Counted from the first letter of the stretch, positions 48,499 through 58,712 are shown. The stretch is 64,000 nucleotides of DNA from Nocardiopsis eucommiae (GCA_018388625.1 CP074402.1:5642001-5706000), one strand, 5' to 3'. Notes: generated by a model not told the origin, from the letters alone. Numbers and translations: made by a program.

Positions 48499-49253
48499 AT
48501 GGGCGAAACCGAAGTGGGAGCCGGAGCGCGGGGCAGTGTGGTGCGCCGCGCCCGGGAACTGCGGGCGCCGTGGGGGCGCCGGAGCGGGGAGCGGGGGTGG
48601 ATCCCGTCCGAGGACTGGTGGACGCCCTCCGTGGACGCCGTCTGCGAGGCGTACACCACCGGGACGGACCTGACCGAACCCTGCACCCGGCTCGGGGAGG
48701 CCCGGGCCCGTTCGGGGGTGGAGGTCGGCCGGGCACTCGCCGACCTCGACGCCTTCGGGGAGGTCGTGGGCTGGGAGCACGTCCCGCTCGCCCTGGTCCG
48801 CGCGCTGGCCGAGGGCTGGGTCGAGGGGGCCGGGGCCGGGACACCTGCCAGGACCCGCTCACCGGCCTGGCCAACGAGGCGTACCTGCGTACCCGCGTCC
48901 GTGAGCTGTACCGGAGCGCGGAGGAGACCGTCCCGGCCGCGTTCGACCACCACCTGGTGGTGGTGGCGCTGGATCCCACCCTCGACCCGTGGCGGCGCGC
49001 GGCGCGGCTGATCGTGCTCGGACACGAGCTGAACCGCTTCTTCACCCGAGGGGAGTCGGTGTGCCTGGCCAGCCGGGCGCGGATCGCGGTGGTCGCCCGG
49101 GACGAGCCCGCGCTCAGGACCGAGATCGACGAGCTGCGCTCGGGGATCGGCTGGGAGCACGGCGCCGCCGTCTGGTCGGTGCCGCTGCCCGCGACCCACC
49201 GCGAGGCTTCCGCCCTGCTCGACGGGCTGGGGAGGCCGCCCCGCGAGGAATGA
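48499..49253 (+). CDS. Degenerate GGDEF-domain protein (frameshifted as read)
   Basis: About 251 residues. The second half starts with CQDPLTGLANEAYLRTRVRE, the N-terminal hallmark of GGDEF domains, but no GG(D/E)EF active-site loop follows, so diguanylate cyclase activity is not expected. The first half is helical (WIPSEDWWTPSVDAVCEAYT). One shift near 48841 (GAGAG to DTCQDPLTG) is repaired by one G. It diverges from the fused ECF sigma gene across 228 bp, so they may share control. Possibly a c-di-GMP/nucleotide sensor or a scaffold. Confidence 0.65.
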
Positions 49254-49693
49254 CCCACGAACGCCGCTGCGGACCGCCCTTCCAGAGGGGAGAGGGTTCG
49301 GTCCGGAGCGGCGGGGCCGACCCCGCGCATGTCTGAGGGGGTGTGCGCGGAGCGGTCGGCCCCCGTCCGACGGGCCCGGGCCCTCTGGCCCCGCGAGAGG
49401 GGCGGCCCATGAGGCCGTCGGACGGACGAAGGCGCCGCCTGGCGGCGCCCGGGGGCGCGCTCACACAGGGGAGGTGGGCGCGCCTCCCGTCATGTCACCC
49501 GACCCTGACCGGCTCCGGCCGGTGGAGAGCGCGTATGGGAACGGCTTCCGGCGAGAAAACGGAAATGACTCCGGCGGTCGGTGTGCTCACAGAATGTCGC
49601 GAAGAAAGGACGCGAAGCGATGCCGTGATCACCATCGGTCATGCCGGGAGAAAGGATTCCGGGAAACGCGCGGGCCCCTGATAACTTCCAGGA
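49254..49693 (+). other. 440-bp gap with nested inverted repeats
   Basis: Arms CCGTCCGACGG / CCGTCGGACGG (49363-49373 and 49415-49425) enclose a C/G-rich 41-nt segment, followed at once by the tight hairpin GGCGCCGCC-T-GGCGGCGCC (49431-49449). The latter may terminate the upstream gene. Just before the next ATG, TAACTT (49682-49687) looks like a leaderless -10. No gene is recognisable. Confidence 0.45.
49431..49449 (+). terminator. Compact hairpin in the gap after the GGDEF-like gene
   Basis: Perfect 9-bp arms with a single-base centre. Part of the structured gap described at 49254-49693. Confidence 0.4.
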
Positions 49694-50238
49694 ATGTTCT
49701 CACGGTTTTCCGGCTTTTTTGTCGGTGCTTTCTTCGGGCTGGTGTTCGTGCTGGTCAACAGCGGTCCGCCGCTTTCTTCGGCGGTCGCTTTCACGGTGCG
49801 TTCACTGGCCGTGGGGGTGGCCGTGGCGATCGTCGTCCTGGCGCTGCTGGCCATGCGGAAAGGCACCCCCGGGGAGGGTGAGGGCGCTCGGGGGCCACGT
49901 TTCGGGGCGTTCTTCGGTGTGGTCACGATGATCGAGGTCGCACTGATCATCGGGGGCGCGATGACCATCGGCCGGCTCGACGGGGTCCCGGACCAGGCCG
50001 GTGTGGCCTGGGTGGCACTCGTCGTCGGCCTGCACTTCCTCCCCTGGCCTGGCACTGGAAGCAGCGGGAGCTGCTCGTCGTGGCCGGGTACGCCACCGCG
50101 CTGGGCGCGATCGGCCTGGTCATGGCGCTGACCGGGCACCCCGGCTGGGTGCCCCTGGTCAGCGGTGTCGTCACCGGCGCGGGCATGCTGCTCGGCAGCC
50201 TCGGCGGCGTGGTCCTGGTGGCGCGGAGCCCCCGGTAG
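49694..50238 (+). CDS. Hypothetical membrane protein (frameshifted as read)
   Basis: About 181 residues with about six hydrophobic spans, from GFFVGAFFGLVFVLVNSG to the final GMLLGSLGGVVLVARSPR. No family motif was recognised. A run of four C near 50042 is one short: adding a base continues HFLPLAWHWKQRELLVVAGY to the TAG at 50236-50238. TAACTT six bases before the ATG suggests a leaderless message. Function unknown. Confidence 0.6.
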
Positions 50239-50248
50239 CGGAACGACC

Positions 50249-50889
50249 CTAGAGACCGAAGTACGGCAGGCACGGTTCCAACCCCTCGACCTCGACCGGG
50301 ACCGTGCGGTGCCGCTCCCAGCCCTCCCGGGTCAGCCGGTACCTGGTCTCCCGCACCCGCTCGCCCCGGATCGCCACCAGGTCGGTCCCGTCCGGGCGGT
50401 ACCCGAGCCTCCGGGCCACGCCGTGCGAGGCGGCCGTGGCCTCCAGGACCCCCGAGACCGCCGCCTCCGCGCCCAGCTCCGCGAAGGCCAGGTGCAGCAC
50501 GGCGGCCCGCATCTCCGTGCCGATCCCCCGTCCCTGGTACCGCCGGGTGAGCCACGAGCCCGTGGTCACCTGGCGGGCCACACCGAAGTCCCGCGCCGTC
50601 AGGTCCTGGACCCCGATCACGGTGCCCTCGTAGGCGACGACCGCGTTGAACGTCCACCTCTCCGGGGTCCACGCCGCCATGGTGGCCCAGTTGTGCTGGA
50701 CGACCGCCCGTGCCACGCGGTCGGGCGGCTGGTCCGTCCACGGGACCGAGAAGGGCATCCGCTCCGGGTCGTGGACACCCGCGACGGCGGCGTCGGCCAG
50801 CTGGGAGAGGTCCTCGTCGGAGGGCATCCGCAGCTGGAGTCGGGGCGTGTTCAGCCGGATCCCCGCCGGGGGAAGTGGTCCGCGATCAT
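50249..50889 (-). CDS. GNAT-family N-acetyltransferase (frameshifted as read)
   Basis: About 213 residues. Motif A, the acetyl-CoA pyrophosphate loop, is RRYQGRGIGTEM; the following EAAVSGVLEATAASHGVARR is the usual second helix. The layout is close to RimJ/RimL-type acetyltransferases. Starting at ATG 50889 with one added C near 50870 gives the family-typical IRLNTPRLQLRMPSDEDL; without it the frame opens at 50827. The acceptor substrate is unknown. Convergent with the membrane-protein gene. Confidence 0.8.
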
Positions 50890-50930
50890 GCGCCGATTCT
50901 GTGGGAGCGCGCCGGGGTTGTCACCCGGTT

Positions 50931-51484
50931 TCAGCTGACCAGGTCCGCGACGAGCTCGGCCAGATCCCGGGAGGGCCGTCCCCCGCCTCACGGACCGTCC
51001 AGCCGCGCATCCCGGCCAGGTGCGCCGGGTGCGCGTACGCGGAGTCGGTGAGCAGGTAGCCGCACGGCGCGTCCGGCCAGTCCGGGACGGTGGGCAGGCG
51101 CTCCGTCCGGTAGGCGGCGGGTTCGTTCGCGCGGGCCGGCACCTCGATCATCTGGTTGCGTGCGAGGTCGGCGCGGGTCGGGCTGCCGGGCTGGGGCAGG
51201 GGCGCGTCCACCAGCACGTAGCCGAGGACGGGTCGGTGCGCGGAGCGCTGGGCCGCTCCGACCGCGCCGAGCAGGGGGCCGCTGTCCCCTCCGCGACCAG
51301 CACGACCGGGGTGCGGTCACCGACGAGTCGGCTGATCTCCAGGCTGGCGCGCGCGACGTAGCGGGCCGCGTGGGGGCGGTGTCGTCATCCACGATCTCGG
51401 GGAACACCGGTGCGGGGAGGGCGTCCGCGACGCCCGGGAGCGAGAAGCGGGCTCCGAGGGTGGGGGCAGGAGGACGGTGATCAC
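50931..51484 (-). CDS. Alpha/beta-hydrolase-like protein (frameshifted as read)
   Basis: About 185 residues after repair of four shifts (near 51465, 51370, 51290, 50975). The repaired sequence reads LLPPTLGARFSLPGVADALP, RTPVVLVAEGDSGPLLGAVG, VLGYVLVDAPLPQPGSPTRA and PCGYLLTDSAYAHPAHLAGM. The EGDSG stretch sits where a nucleophile elbow belongs. The size and pattern resemble small hydrolase-fold proteins, but I cannot assign catalytic residues with confidence. The GTG start overlaps the cutA stop (GTGA), so it is coupled to cutA. Confidence 0.5.
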
Positions 51485-51809
51485 GCGCGGGTCTCGTCCC
51501 GCACCCAGGCCAGGTACGACGGGTTCCCGCCGGTCACGGGCACCGCGACGATCTCCGGGACGTCGTAGGGGTGCGCCTCGACCAGGTGGGCGACCAGGTC
51601 GTCCAGGCGGTCCGCCGCGGTCTTGATCACGACCCTCCACTCCTGGTCGGCCTGGACCTCCCCTCCCAGCGGTAGAAGCTGGAGAGGGGTCCGCTCACCT
51701 GCGCGCAGGCGGCCAGCCGGTGCGCCACCACGGAACGGGCCACCTCCTCGGCACCCTCGCGGCTGTCCACGGTGGTCTCCACCCGGACGGTTCCGGTGTG
51801 CTCCTGCAT
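51481..51809 (-). CDS. cutA: CutA-family divalent-cation tolerance protein (frameshifted as read)
   Basis: About 109 residues of the trimeric CutA1 fold. Hallmarks: VARSVVAHRLAACAQVSGPL, SFYRWEGEVQADQEW and EAHPYDVPEIVAVPV near the C-terminus, followed by YLAWV. GGAGGG precedes the ATG at 51809. One shift near 51660 is repaired by one G. Linked in bacteria to copper tolerance, although its molecular role remains unclear. Confidence 0.9.
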
Positions 51810-51877
51810 GGTCGTCCCTCCAGGGCGGGGCGGCCCTGGTCCGCGCGGCCCCACCCGGTGTCCTAGGCTCACTGGTC

Positions 51878-52411
51878 ATGAGCGAACGTGATGAACTCCT
51901 GCGTCAGATCAACGATAAGGCGGTCGTGCGCGGGAAGGTGACCCTGTCCTCCGGCAAGGAGGCCGACTACTACGTCGACCTGCGCCGGATCACCCTGGAC
52001 GGGGAGGCCGCGCCGCTGGTCGGCTCGGTCCTGTTGGACACCGTCGAGGACCTGGAGTTCGACGCGGTGGGCGGTCTGACCCTGGGTGCCGACCCGGTGG
52101 CCACCGCGATGCTGCACGCCGCGCACGCGCGGGGCCGCAGGCTGGACGCCTTCGTGGTGCGCAAGGCGGGCAAGGCCCACGGTCTCCAGCGGCGGATCGA
52201 GGGCCCGGACGTGCGGGGGCGCCGTGTCCTGGCGCTGGAGGACACCTCCACCACCGGCGGTTCGGTGATGACCGCCGTGGAGGCGCTGCGCGAGGCGGGT
52301 GCCGAGGTCGTGGCGGTCGCACTGATCGTCGACCGTGGCGCGCGCGGAAGGCTGGAGGAGGAGGGTCTGGAGTACCGGCCCGTCTTCGAGGTCTCCGACC
52401 TGGACGTGTGA
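51878..52411 (+). CDS. pyrE: Orotate phosphoribosyltransferase
   Basis: A 177-residue PyrE converting orotate and PRPP to OMP in pyrimidine synthesis. The PRPP motif is VLALEDTSTTGGS; KADYYVDLRRITL-type substrate-loop residues occur as KEADYYVDLRRIT, and VRKAGKAHGLQRRIEG contains the flexible-loop lysines. TAGGCT (51864-51869) ends 8 nt before the ATG, and no ribosome site is present, so the message may be leaderless. It diverges from cutA. Other pyr genes are not in the window. Intact. Confidence 0.93.
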   Translation: MSERDELLRQINDKAVVRGKVTLSSGKEADYYVDLRRITLDGEAAPLVGSVLLDTVEDLEFDAVGGLTLGADPVATAMLHAAHARGRRLDAFVVRKAGKAHGLQRRIEGPDVRGRRVLALEDTSTTGGSVMTAVEALREAGAEVVAVALIVDRGARGRLEEEGLEYRPVFEVSDLDV

Positions 52412-52412
52412 C

Positions 52413-52835
52413 CTAGGGCTTGAGGGTGAAGGTGTGCCCCGGCGCGCGGTCGGAGACGTCGCGCGGGGCGCCGTTCACGTGGACCTCGACGGCGGTCGGG
52501 TCACCGATGGTGACCTCCAGGCCCTCGTCGTTGTCCGGGTAGGTCACGGAACTGCCCTGGGCGAGCTCCTGGTCCAGGAGCACGTCCCCGCCGGGGACGC
52601 GGACGAACACGTCGCTGGACTCGCCCACCACACGGATGTGGAGGACGCCCATGTCGGCGGGGTCCACACTCTCGGCCGCCGCCTCGGACGCGTTGACGCT
52701 GACGCCTTCGCCGTCCGGGAGGGACTGGTACAGGAAGTACCCGCCGAGGGCCACCAGGGCGACCAAGAGCACGACGGCCCCGACGATGGCCATCACCTGG
52801 CCAACGCCCCGCGGATCATTCCTATGCCTTCCCAC
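52413..52835 (-). CDS. Single-span membrane protein with RodZ-like C-terminal (DUF4115-type) domain
   Basis: A 140-residue protein: short basic cytoplasmic N-terminus, one membrane span (MAIVGAVVLLVALVALGGYF), then an extracytoplasmic beta domain (LHIRVVGESSDVFVRVPGGD to VHVNGAPRDV) resembling the C-terminal domain of RodZ. The HTH of RodZ is absent. TACATT on the minus strand (52848-52843) ends 7 nt before the GTG at 52835, supporting this start and a leaderless message; a GTG at 52859 is the alternative. Possibly involved in cell-envelope or shape functions. Confidence 0.6.
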   Translation of the reverse strand: MGRHRNDPRGVGQVMAIVGAVVLLVALVALGGYFLYQSLPDGEGVSVNASEAAAESVDPADMGVLHIRVVGESSDVFVRVPGGDVLLDQELAQGSSVTYPDNDEGLEVTIGDPTAVEVHVNGAPRDVSDRAPGHTFTLKP

Positions 52836-53008
52836 GGCGACGAATGTAGCGCGTATCACGACAAAAAGCGACAGCGGCCACCGGGAACTCGTGGTCCGTG
52901 CTGCCTCCGTGAGAAATCAGCACGGAATCGTCGGCCACTTCCGGGTCCCCTCACCGGGCCTTCCCGCCCTCCCCCGTAAGCTGCGAGTACGTCGTCGATC
53001 CGGAGCAT

Positions 53009-53024
53009 TTTGGTCTAGACCTTT
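53009..53024 (+). promoter_or_regulatory. DasR-like (dre) operator upstream of fba
   Basis: The core TGGTCTAGACC (53011-53021) contains the 10-bp palindrome GGTCTAGACC that is the heart of the streptomycete DasR-responsive element (ACTGGTCTAGACCA/T-type). It lies about 190 bp before the fba start. Flanks are T-rich instead of the full consensus. DasR itself is not in the window. Confidence 0.6.
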
Positions 53025-53211
53025 CCAACGGCTCCGGCTATTCGGGATACTTGGACGACACCCGGTGGACGCTTCCGGACGCACGGCCCACGGGCCGTCC
53101 TCCGACGGTCCGGATTCCACCGCCGGGGAAACGCACGTGGGGTGCCGTCGGTACGCGAGGGAATCGCGTCGGCGGCCGCTCGCTCCAGGCCGAACCAGGG
53201 AGAGTCAAGCC

Positions 53212-54234
<1,023 letters not shown>

Positions 54235-54250
54235 GGCTCCCGGCCCCGAA

Positions 54251-54282
54251 CGGTGCCCGGCGGCCGAGGCCGCCGGGCACCG
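54251..54282 (+). terminator. fba terminator
   Basis: Perfect 14-bp arms CGGTGCCCGGCGGC / GCCGCCGGGCACCG with a CGAG loop, 16 bp past the fba stop. Confidence 0.85.
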
Positions 54283-54352
54283 TCGTCCCTGCGTGGTGAC
54301 GGACACCCCCGGTCCCCCCGGAACCGCGGTGGCCCGGTGGCAGGATGGGGGC

Positions 54353-54769
54353 ATGAACCTGCACCAGAACCTGCTGAACGAGCCGCCCGAGACCCGCCTG
54401 GCGGACGACCCCGAGGCGCGCGAGGCCCTGGCCTTCTCCGACGACCCCACCCCGGTGGCCGGTCGGTTCCCGAGTTACTCCGCCGCGTGGGCCCGCCTGG
54501 CCGAGCTGGCCCTGGCCGACGGCCAGCCGGTGACCGCCTACGCCTACGCCCGGACCGGGTACCACCGCGGGCTGGACCAGCTGCGCCGTTCGGGCTGGAA
54601 GGGCCACGGCCCGATCCCGTGGGAGCACGAGCCCAACCAGGGCTTCCTGCGGGCCCTGCACGCCCTGAGCCAGGCCTCCGAGCAGATCGGTGACACGGAG
54701 GAGGCCGAGCGCTGCGCCACCTTCCTCCGCGAGTCGAGCGAGGAGGCCGCCCAGGCCCTGAACGCCTGA
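54353..54769 (+). CDS. DUF3151-family protein
   Basis: A 138-residue soluble protein of the actinobacterial DUF3151 family: NLLNEPPETRLADDPEA at the start, SYSAAWARLAELAL, VTAYAYARTGYHRGLDQLRR, and HEPNQGFLRALHALS near the end. It usually sits beside fba or purA in actinobacterial genomes, as here. Helical, TPR-like composition. CAGGAT six bases before the ATG hints at a leaderless start. Function unknown. Confidence 0.85.
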   Translation: MNLHQNLLNEPPETRLADDPEAREALAFSDDPTPVAGRFPSYSAAWARLAELALADGQPVTAYAYARTGYHRGLDQLRRSGWKGHGPIPWEHEPNQGFLRALHALSQASEQIGDTEEAERCATFLRESSEEAAQALNA

Positions 54770-54785
54770 GCCCCCGCGCACCACG

Positions 54786-54820
54786 CGGCCCGGCCGGACC
54801 CCTGGGGTACGGCCGGGCCG
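54786..54820 (+). terminator. Terminator hairpin after the DUF3151 gene
   Basis: Perfect 11-bp arms CGGCCCGGCCG / CGGCCGGGCCG with a 13-nt loop, 17 bp past the stop. The remaining 300 bp to purA (54821-55122) hold its promoter region and no gene. Confidence 0.7.
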
Positions 54821-55122
54821 TCCGCGTTCTCGGAGGCGGGGCGCGCACACCCCGAGAAGGTCCCGCGGACCCGGTGTGGGAACCCGCACGCGACGGACGG
54901 GAACGGGGCCCGGTGGCCGCGGCCCCACCTCGCCACTGACGGTTCCGGAGGGCGGCGCCGAAGGACGGTGAGCGGAGTGCCACAAAGCCCCACTTAACCC
55001 GGATGCGCAGGTCGTGTACGCTCAATACGCAACGGCCCCTGTCGCTGCCTTGCGCCAGGGGTTCATCCATGTTCGGGGTCGGAAAGGCCCCGGTCAGGTG
55101 TCGAGCGAAGAGGTAGAGACCA

Positions 55123-56406
55123 ATGCCGGCGATCACGCTCGTGGGTGCCCAGTGGGGCGACGAGGGCAAGGGCAAGGCGACCGACCTGGTCGGTGACCGC
55201 GTGGACTACGTGGTCCGTTACCAGGGCGGCAACAACGCCGGGCACACGGTGGTCATCGGTGACCAGAAGTACGCCCTCCACCTGCTGCCGTCCGGCATCC
55301 TCTCCCCGAACGTCGTCCCGGTCATCGCCAACGGCGTCGTCATCGACCCGGGCGTGCTGTTCGAGGAGCTGCGCGGCCTCCAGGAGCGGGGCGTGGACAC
55401 CTCCCGCCTGGTCATCTCGGCCAACGCGCACCTGATCATGCCCTACCACCGGGCCCTCGACAAGGTCAGCGAGCGCTTCCTCGGCAAGGGCAAGATCGGC
55501 ACCACCGGTCGCGGCATCGGCCCGACCTACGCCGACAAGGTCACCCGCCAGGGCGTGCGCGTGCAGGACATGTTCGACCCCAAGATCCTGCGCAAGAAGA
55601 TCGAGCTCGCCCTCCACGACAAGAACCAGCTCCTCACCAAGGTGTACAACCGGCGGGCCCTGGAGGCCGAGCCGATCATCGAGGAGTACCTGGGCTACGC
55701 CGAGAAGCTGCGCCCGCACGTGGCGGACACCTCCCTGATCCTCAACAAGGCGCTGGACGAGGGCAAGACGGTCTACCTGGAGGGCTCGCAGGGCACCCTC
55801 CTGGACATCGACCACGGCACCTACCCGTTCGTGACGTCGTCCTCGCCCACCTCCGGCGGCGCCGCCGCGGGCGCGGGCATCGGCCCCAACCGCATCACCA
55901 AGGTCGTGGGCATCCTCAAGGCCTACACCACGCGTGTGGGCTCCGGGCCCTTCCCGACCGAGCTCGTCGACGAGCAGGGCGACTGGCTGCGCACCCAGGG
56001 CGGCGAGTACGGCGTGACCACCGGCCGCGACCGCCGCTGCGGCTGGTTCGACGCGCCGATCGCCCGGTACGCCACCCGGATCAACGGCATCACCGACTTC
56101 TTCCTGACCAAGCTGGACGTCCTCACCGGCCTGGAGCGCATCCCCGTGTGCGTGGCCTACGACGTCGACGGCGTGCGGCACGACGAGATCCCGATGACGC
56201 AGACCGACTTCCACCACGCGACGCCGATCTACGAGTACTTCGAGGGCTGGTCCGAGGACATCACCGGCGCCCGGAAATTCGAGGAACTCCCCAAGAACGC
56301 GCAGAGCTACGTGCGTACCCTTGAGGAGATGGCCGGGGCTCCGATCTCCGCCATCGGCGTCGGTCCCGGCCGCGAGGAGACCCTCCAGCTGCGTTCCCTG
56401 GTCTGA
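55123..56406 (+). CDS. purA: Adenylosuccinate synthetase
   Basis: A 427-residue enzyme joining IMP and aspartate with GTP on the way to AMP. The GTP-binding start GAQWGDEGKGK, the NNAGHTVVIGD stretch, TTGRGIGPTYADKV, EGSQGTLLDIDHGTYPFVTS and TGRDRRCGWFD are all diagnostic, and the length is standard. GAGGTAGAG precedes the ATG. First of the purA-purD-purC group. Intact. Confidence 0.97.
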   Translation: MPAITLVGAQWGDEGKGKATDLVGDRVDYVVRYQGGNNAGHTVVIGDQKYALHLLPSGILSPNVVPVIANGVVIDPGVLFEELRGLQERGVDTSRLVISANAHLIMPYHRALDKVSERFLGKGKIGTTGRGIGPTYADKVTRQGVRVQDMFDPKILRKKIELALHDKNQLLTKVYNRRALEAEPIIEEYLGYAEKLRPHVADTSLILNKALDEGKTVYLEGSQGTLLDIDHGTYPFVTSSSPTSGGAAAGAGIGPNRITKVVGILKAYTTRVGSGPFPTELVDEQGDWLRTQGGEYGVTTGRDRRCGWFDAPIARYATRINGITDFFLTKLDVLTGLERIPVCVAYDVDGVRHDEIPMTQTDFHHATPIYEYFEGWSEDITGARKFEELPKNAQSYVRTLEEMAGAPISAIGVGPGREETLQLRSLV

Positions 56407-56451
56407 CCCGGCGTCACACGACTCCTCCAGTAGAAGAAGAGGCCCCCTGTA

Positions 56452-57702
56452 GTGAAAGCCCTCGTTCTCGGCGGCGGAGGCCGCGAGCACGCACTCGTCC
56501 GCGCTCTGTCCCTTGATCCGGGCGTCACCAGCATCCACAGCGCCCCAGGCAACCCGGGCATCTCCGACCTCTCGGAGAACCACGTCATCAACGTGACGGA
56601 CGGGCTGGCCGTGACCGAGCTGGCCGCGCGCATCCGCGCCGAGCTGGTCGTGATCGGCCCGGAGGCGCCGCTGGTGGCCGGGGTGGCCGACGCCCTGCGC
56701 GACCGTGGCATCCCGGTGTTCGGTCCCGACAGGGAGGCGGCCCGGCTGGAGGGGTCCAAGGCCTTCGCCAAGGAGGTCATGGAGGCCGCGGGCGTGCCCA
56801 CCGCCAAGGCGCGGGTGTGCCGGAGCGCCAGCCAGGTCTCCGAGGCCCTCGACGAGTTCGGGGCCCCGTACGTGGTGAAGAACGACGGGCTGGCCGCGGG
56901 CAAGGGCGTGGTGGTCACCGAGGACCGCGCCCTCGCGGAGCAGCACGCGCGGGAGTGCGGCCGCGTGGTCATCGAGGAGTACCTCGACGGCCCCGAGGTC
57001 TCCCTGTTCGTCCTCACGGACGGCGCCCACGCGCTGCCGCTGCTGCCCGCCCAGGACTTCAAGCGCGCCTACGACGGCGACCAGGGGCCGAACACGGGCG
57101 GCATGGGCGCCTACGCCCCGGTGCCGTGGGCCCCCGCCGGTCTGGTGGACGAGGTCATGGAGTCGGTCGTGCGGCCGACCGTGTCCGAGATGAACCGCCG
57201 TGGCCACCGCTACCAGGGCCTGCTCTACGTGGGCCTGGCGCTGACCTCCAGGGGCCCGCGCGTGGTGGAGTTCAACGCGCGCTTCGGTGACCCGGAGACC
57301 CAGGTCGTGCTGGACCGCCTGGCCACCCCGATCGGGGCGGTCCTCCAGGCCACCGACACCGGCGGTCTGGGGTCGATCGGTTCGCTCCAGTGGAAGTCCG
57401 GCGCCGCGGTGACCGTGGTGGTCGCGGCGGAGAACTACCCGGGCGACCCGGTCAGGGGCGACCTGATCGGCGGCCTGGACGCCGCGAACGCCCTGGAGGG
57501 GGCCTACGTGCTGCACGCGGGCACCGCCTGGGACGGGGTGCGCGACGTCAAGGCCAACGGCGGCCGCGTGCTGAACGTCGTCGGCACCGGCGCGAACCTG
57601 CGCCAGGCCCGTGAGCGCGCCTACGAGGCGGTCGGCCGGATCGAACTGCGCGGCTCGTTCCACCGCACCGACATCGCCGAACGCGCCGCCGCCGACGTCT
57701 AG
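56452..57702 (+). CDS. purD: Phosphoribosylamine-glycine ligase (GAR synthetase)
   Basis: A 416-residue ATP-grasp enzyme, second step of purine synthesis. VLGGGGREHAL at the N-terminus, APGNPGI, YVVKNDGLAAGKGVVV (ATP grasp), GPEVSLFVLTDG, GGMGAYAPVPW and EFNARFGDPETQ are diagnostic. It starts at GTG 56452, 45 bp after purA. No strong ribosome site precedes it (AGAAGAGG lies 9 nt upstream). Intact. Confidence 0.97.
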   Translation: MKALVLGGGGREHALVRALSLDPGVTSIHSAPGNPGISDLSENHVINVTDGLAVTELAARIRAELVVIGPEAPLVAGVADALRDRGIPVFGPDREAARLEGSKAFAKEVMEAAGVPTAKARVCRSASQVSEALDEFGAPYVVKNDGLAAGKGVVVTEDRALAEQHARECGRVVIEEYLDGPEVSLFVLTDGAHALPLLPAQDFKRAYDGDQGPNTGGMGAYAPVPWAPAGLVDEVMESVVRPTVSEMNRRGHRYQGLLYVGLALTSRGPRVVEFNARFGDPETQVVLDRLATPIGAVLQATDTGGLGSIGSLQWKSGAAVTVVVAAENYPGDPVRGDLIGGLDAANALEGAYVLHAGTAWDGVRDVKANGGRVLNVVGTGANLRQARERAYEAVGRIELRGSFHRTDIAERAAADV

Positions 57703-57736
57703 GCACGCCCCAGGGCGACGCACGACAAGTTCCCGT

Positions 57737-57764
57737 GGGGGCCTCCGGCACGCCGGAGGCCCCC
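57737..57764 (+). terminator. Hairpin between purD and purC
   Basis: Perfect 13-bp arms GGGGGCCTCCGGC / GCCGGAGGCCCCC with a 2-nt centre, 34 bp after purD and 42 bp before purC. Probably a partial terminator that lets purC have its own expression level. Confidence 0.7.
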
Positions 57765-57806
57765 GCGCGTCCCGGCGCCCCCGGGCACGACCCAGAGAGA
57801 AGCGTC

Positions 57807-58712
57807 ATGAGTGGCTTCGTCACCGTTCCCGAGCCCGTCGAGGTTCCGGGGCTCACCCACCTGCACACCGGCAAGGTGCGCGACCTGTACTCGACGGACT
57901 CCGGCGCGCTGGTGATGGTGGCCAGCGACCGCGTGTCGGCCTTCGACTGGGTGCTGCCCACGGAGATCCCCGGCAAGGGCCGTCTGCTGACCCAGCTGTC
58001 CCTGTGGTGGTTCGAGCGCCTCGGGGACCTCGTCGCCAACCACGTCCTCTCCGACACCCCGCCCGAGGGCGCACCGGCCGACTGGGCCGGTCGCACGCTG
58101 GTCTGCGAGCGGCTGGACATGGTCCCGGTCGAGTGCGTGGCGCGCGGCTACCTGGCCGGGTCCGGGCTGGCCGAGTACCGGGTGGACCGCACGGTGTGCG
58201 GCGTCCCCCTCCCCGAGGGCCTGGTCGACGGCTCCGAGCTGCCCGAGCCGGTGTTCACCCCGGCCACCAAGGCCGAGGTGGGCGACCACGACGAGAACGT
58301 GTCGTTCGAGGTCGTGGCGGAGCGGCACGGGGAGCGGCTCGCCACGGAGCTGCGCGACCTCACCCTGCGGGTGTACGGGCGCGGTCGGGACGTCGCCCGG
58401 GAGCGCGGCGTGATCCTCGCCGACACCAAGTTCGAGTTCGGCCGGTCCGCCTCGGGTGACCTCGTCCTCGCGGACGAGGTGTTCACCCCGGACTCGTCCC
58501 GGTACTGGCCCGCCGACGAGTGGAGCCCCGGGCACGCCCAGCCGTCCTTCGACAAGCAGATCCTGCGCGACTGGCTGACCTCGCCCGCCTCGGGCTGGGA
58601 CCGCGCCTCGGACACCCCGCCGCCGGAACTCCCGGAGAACGTGGTGGAGCGCACTCTGTCCCGTTACGCGGAGATCCATGAGCGTCTGACCGGCGCCAAG
58701 CCGACTCTCTGA
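57807..58712 (+). CDS. purC: SAICAR synthetase
   Basis: A 301-residue enzyme ligating aspartate to CAIR. Motifs: HTGKVRDLYS (ATP loop), ASDRVSAFDWVLPTEIPGKG, VECVARGYLAGSG, LADTKFEFG, LADEVFTPDSSRYW and SFDKQILRDWL. The length matches the actinobacterial PurC. GAGAGAAG precedes the ATG. Intact. Confidence 0.96.
   Translation: MSGFVTVPEPVEVPGLTHLHTGKVRDLYSTDSGALVMVASDRVSAFDWVLPTEIPGKGRLLTQLSLWWFERLGDLVANHVLSDTPPEGAPADWAGRTLVCERLDMVPVECVARGYLAGSGLAEYRVDRTVCGVPLPEGLVDGSELPEPVFTPATKAEVGDHDENVSFEVVAERHGERLATELRDLTLRVYGRGRDVARERGVILADTKFEFGRSASGDLVLADEVFTPDSSRYWPADEWSPGHAQPSFDKQILRDWLTSPASGWDRASDTPPPELPENVVERTLSRYAEIHERLTGAKPTL

Noticed and set aside
2330..51809. Programmed ribosomal frameshifting in the many broken genes
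   Set aside because: There are too many sites, they occur in unrelated families at non-conserved positions, and all lie at G/C runs without slippery-site context. Homopolymer under-calling explains them better.
55063..57723. A long minus-strand open frame across purA and purD
   Set aside because: It is an antisense shadow; both plus-strand genes have complete family motifs and standard lengths.
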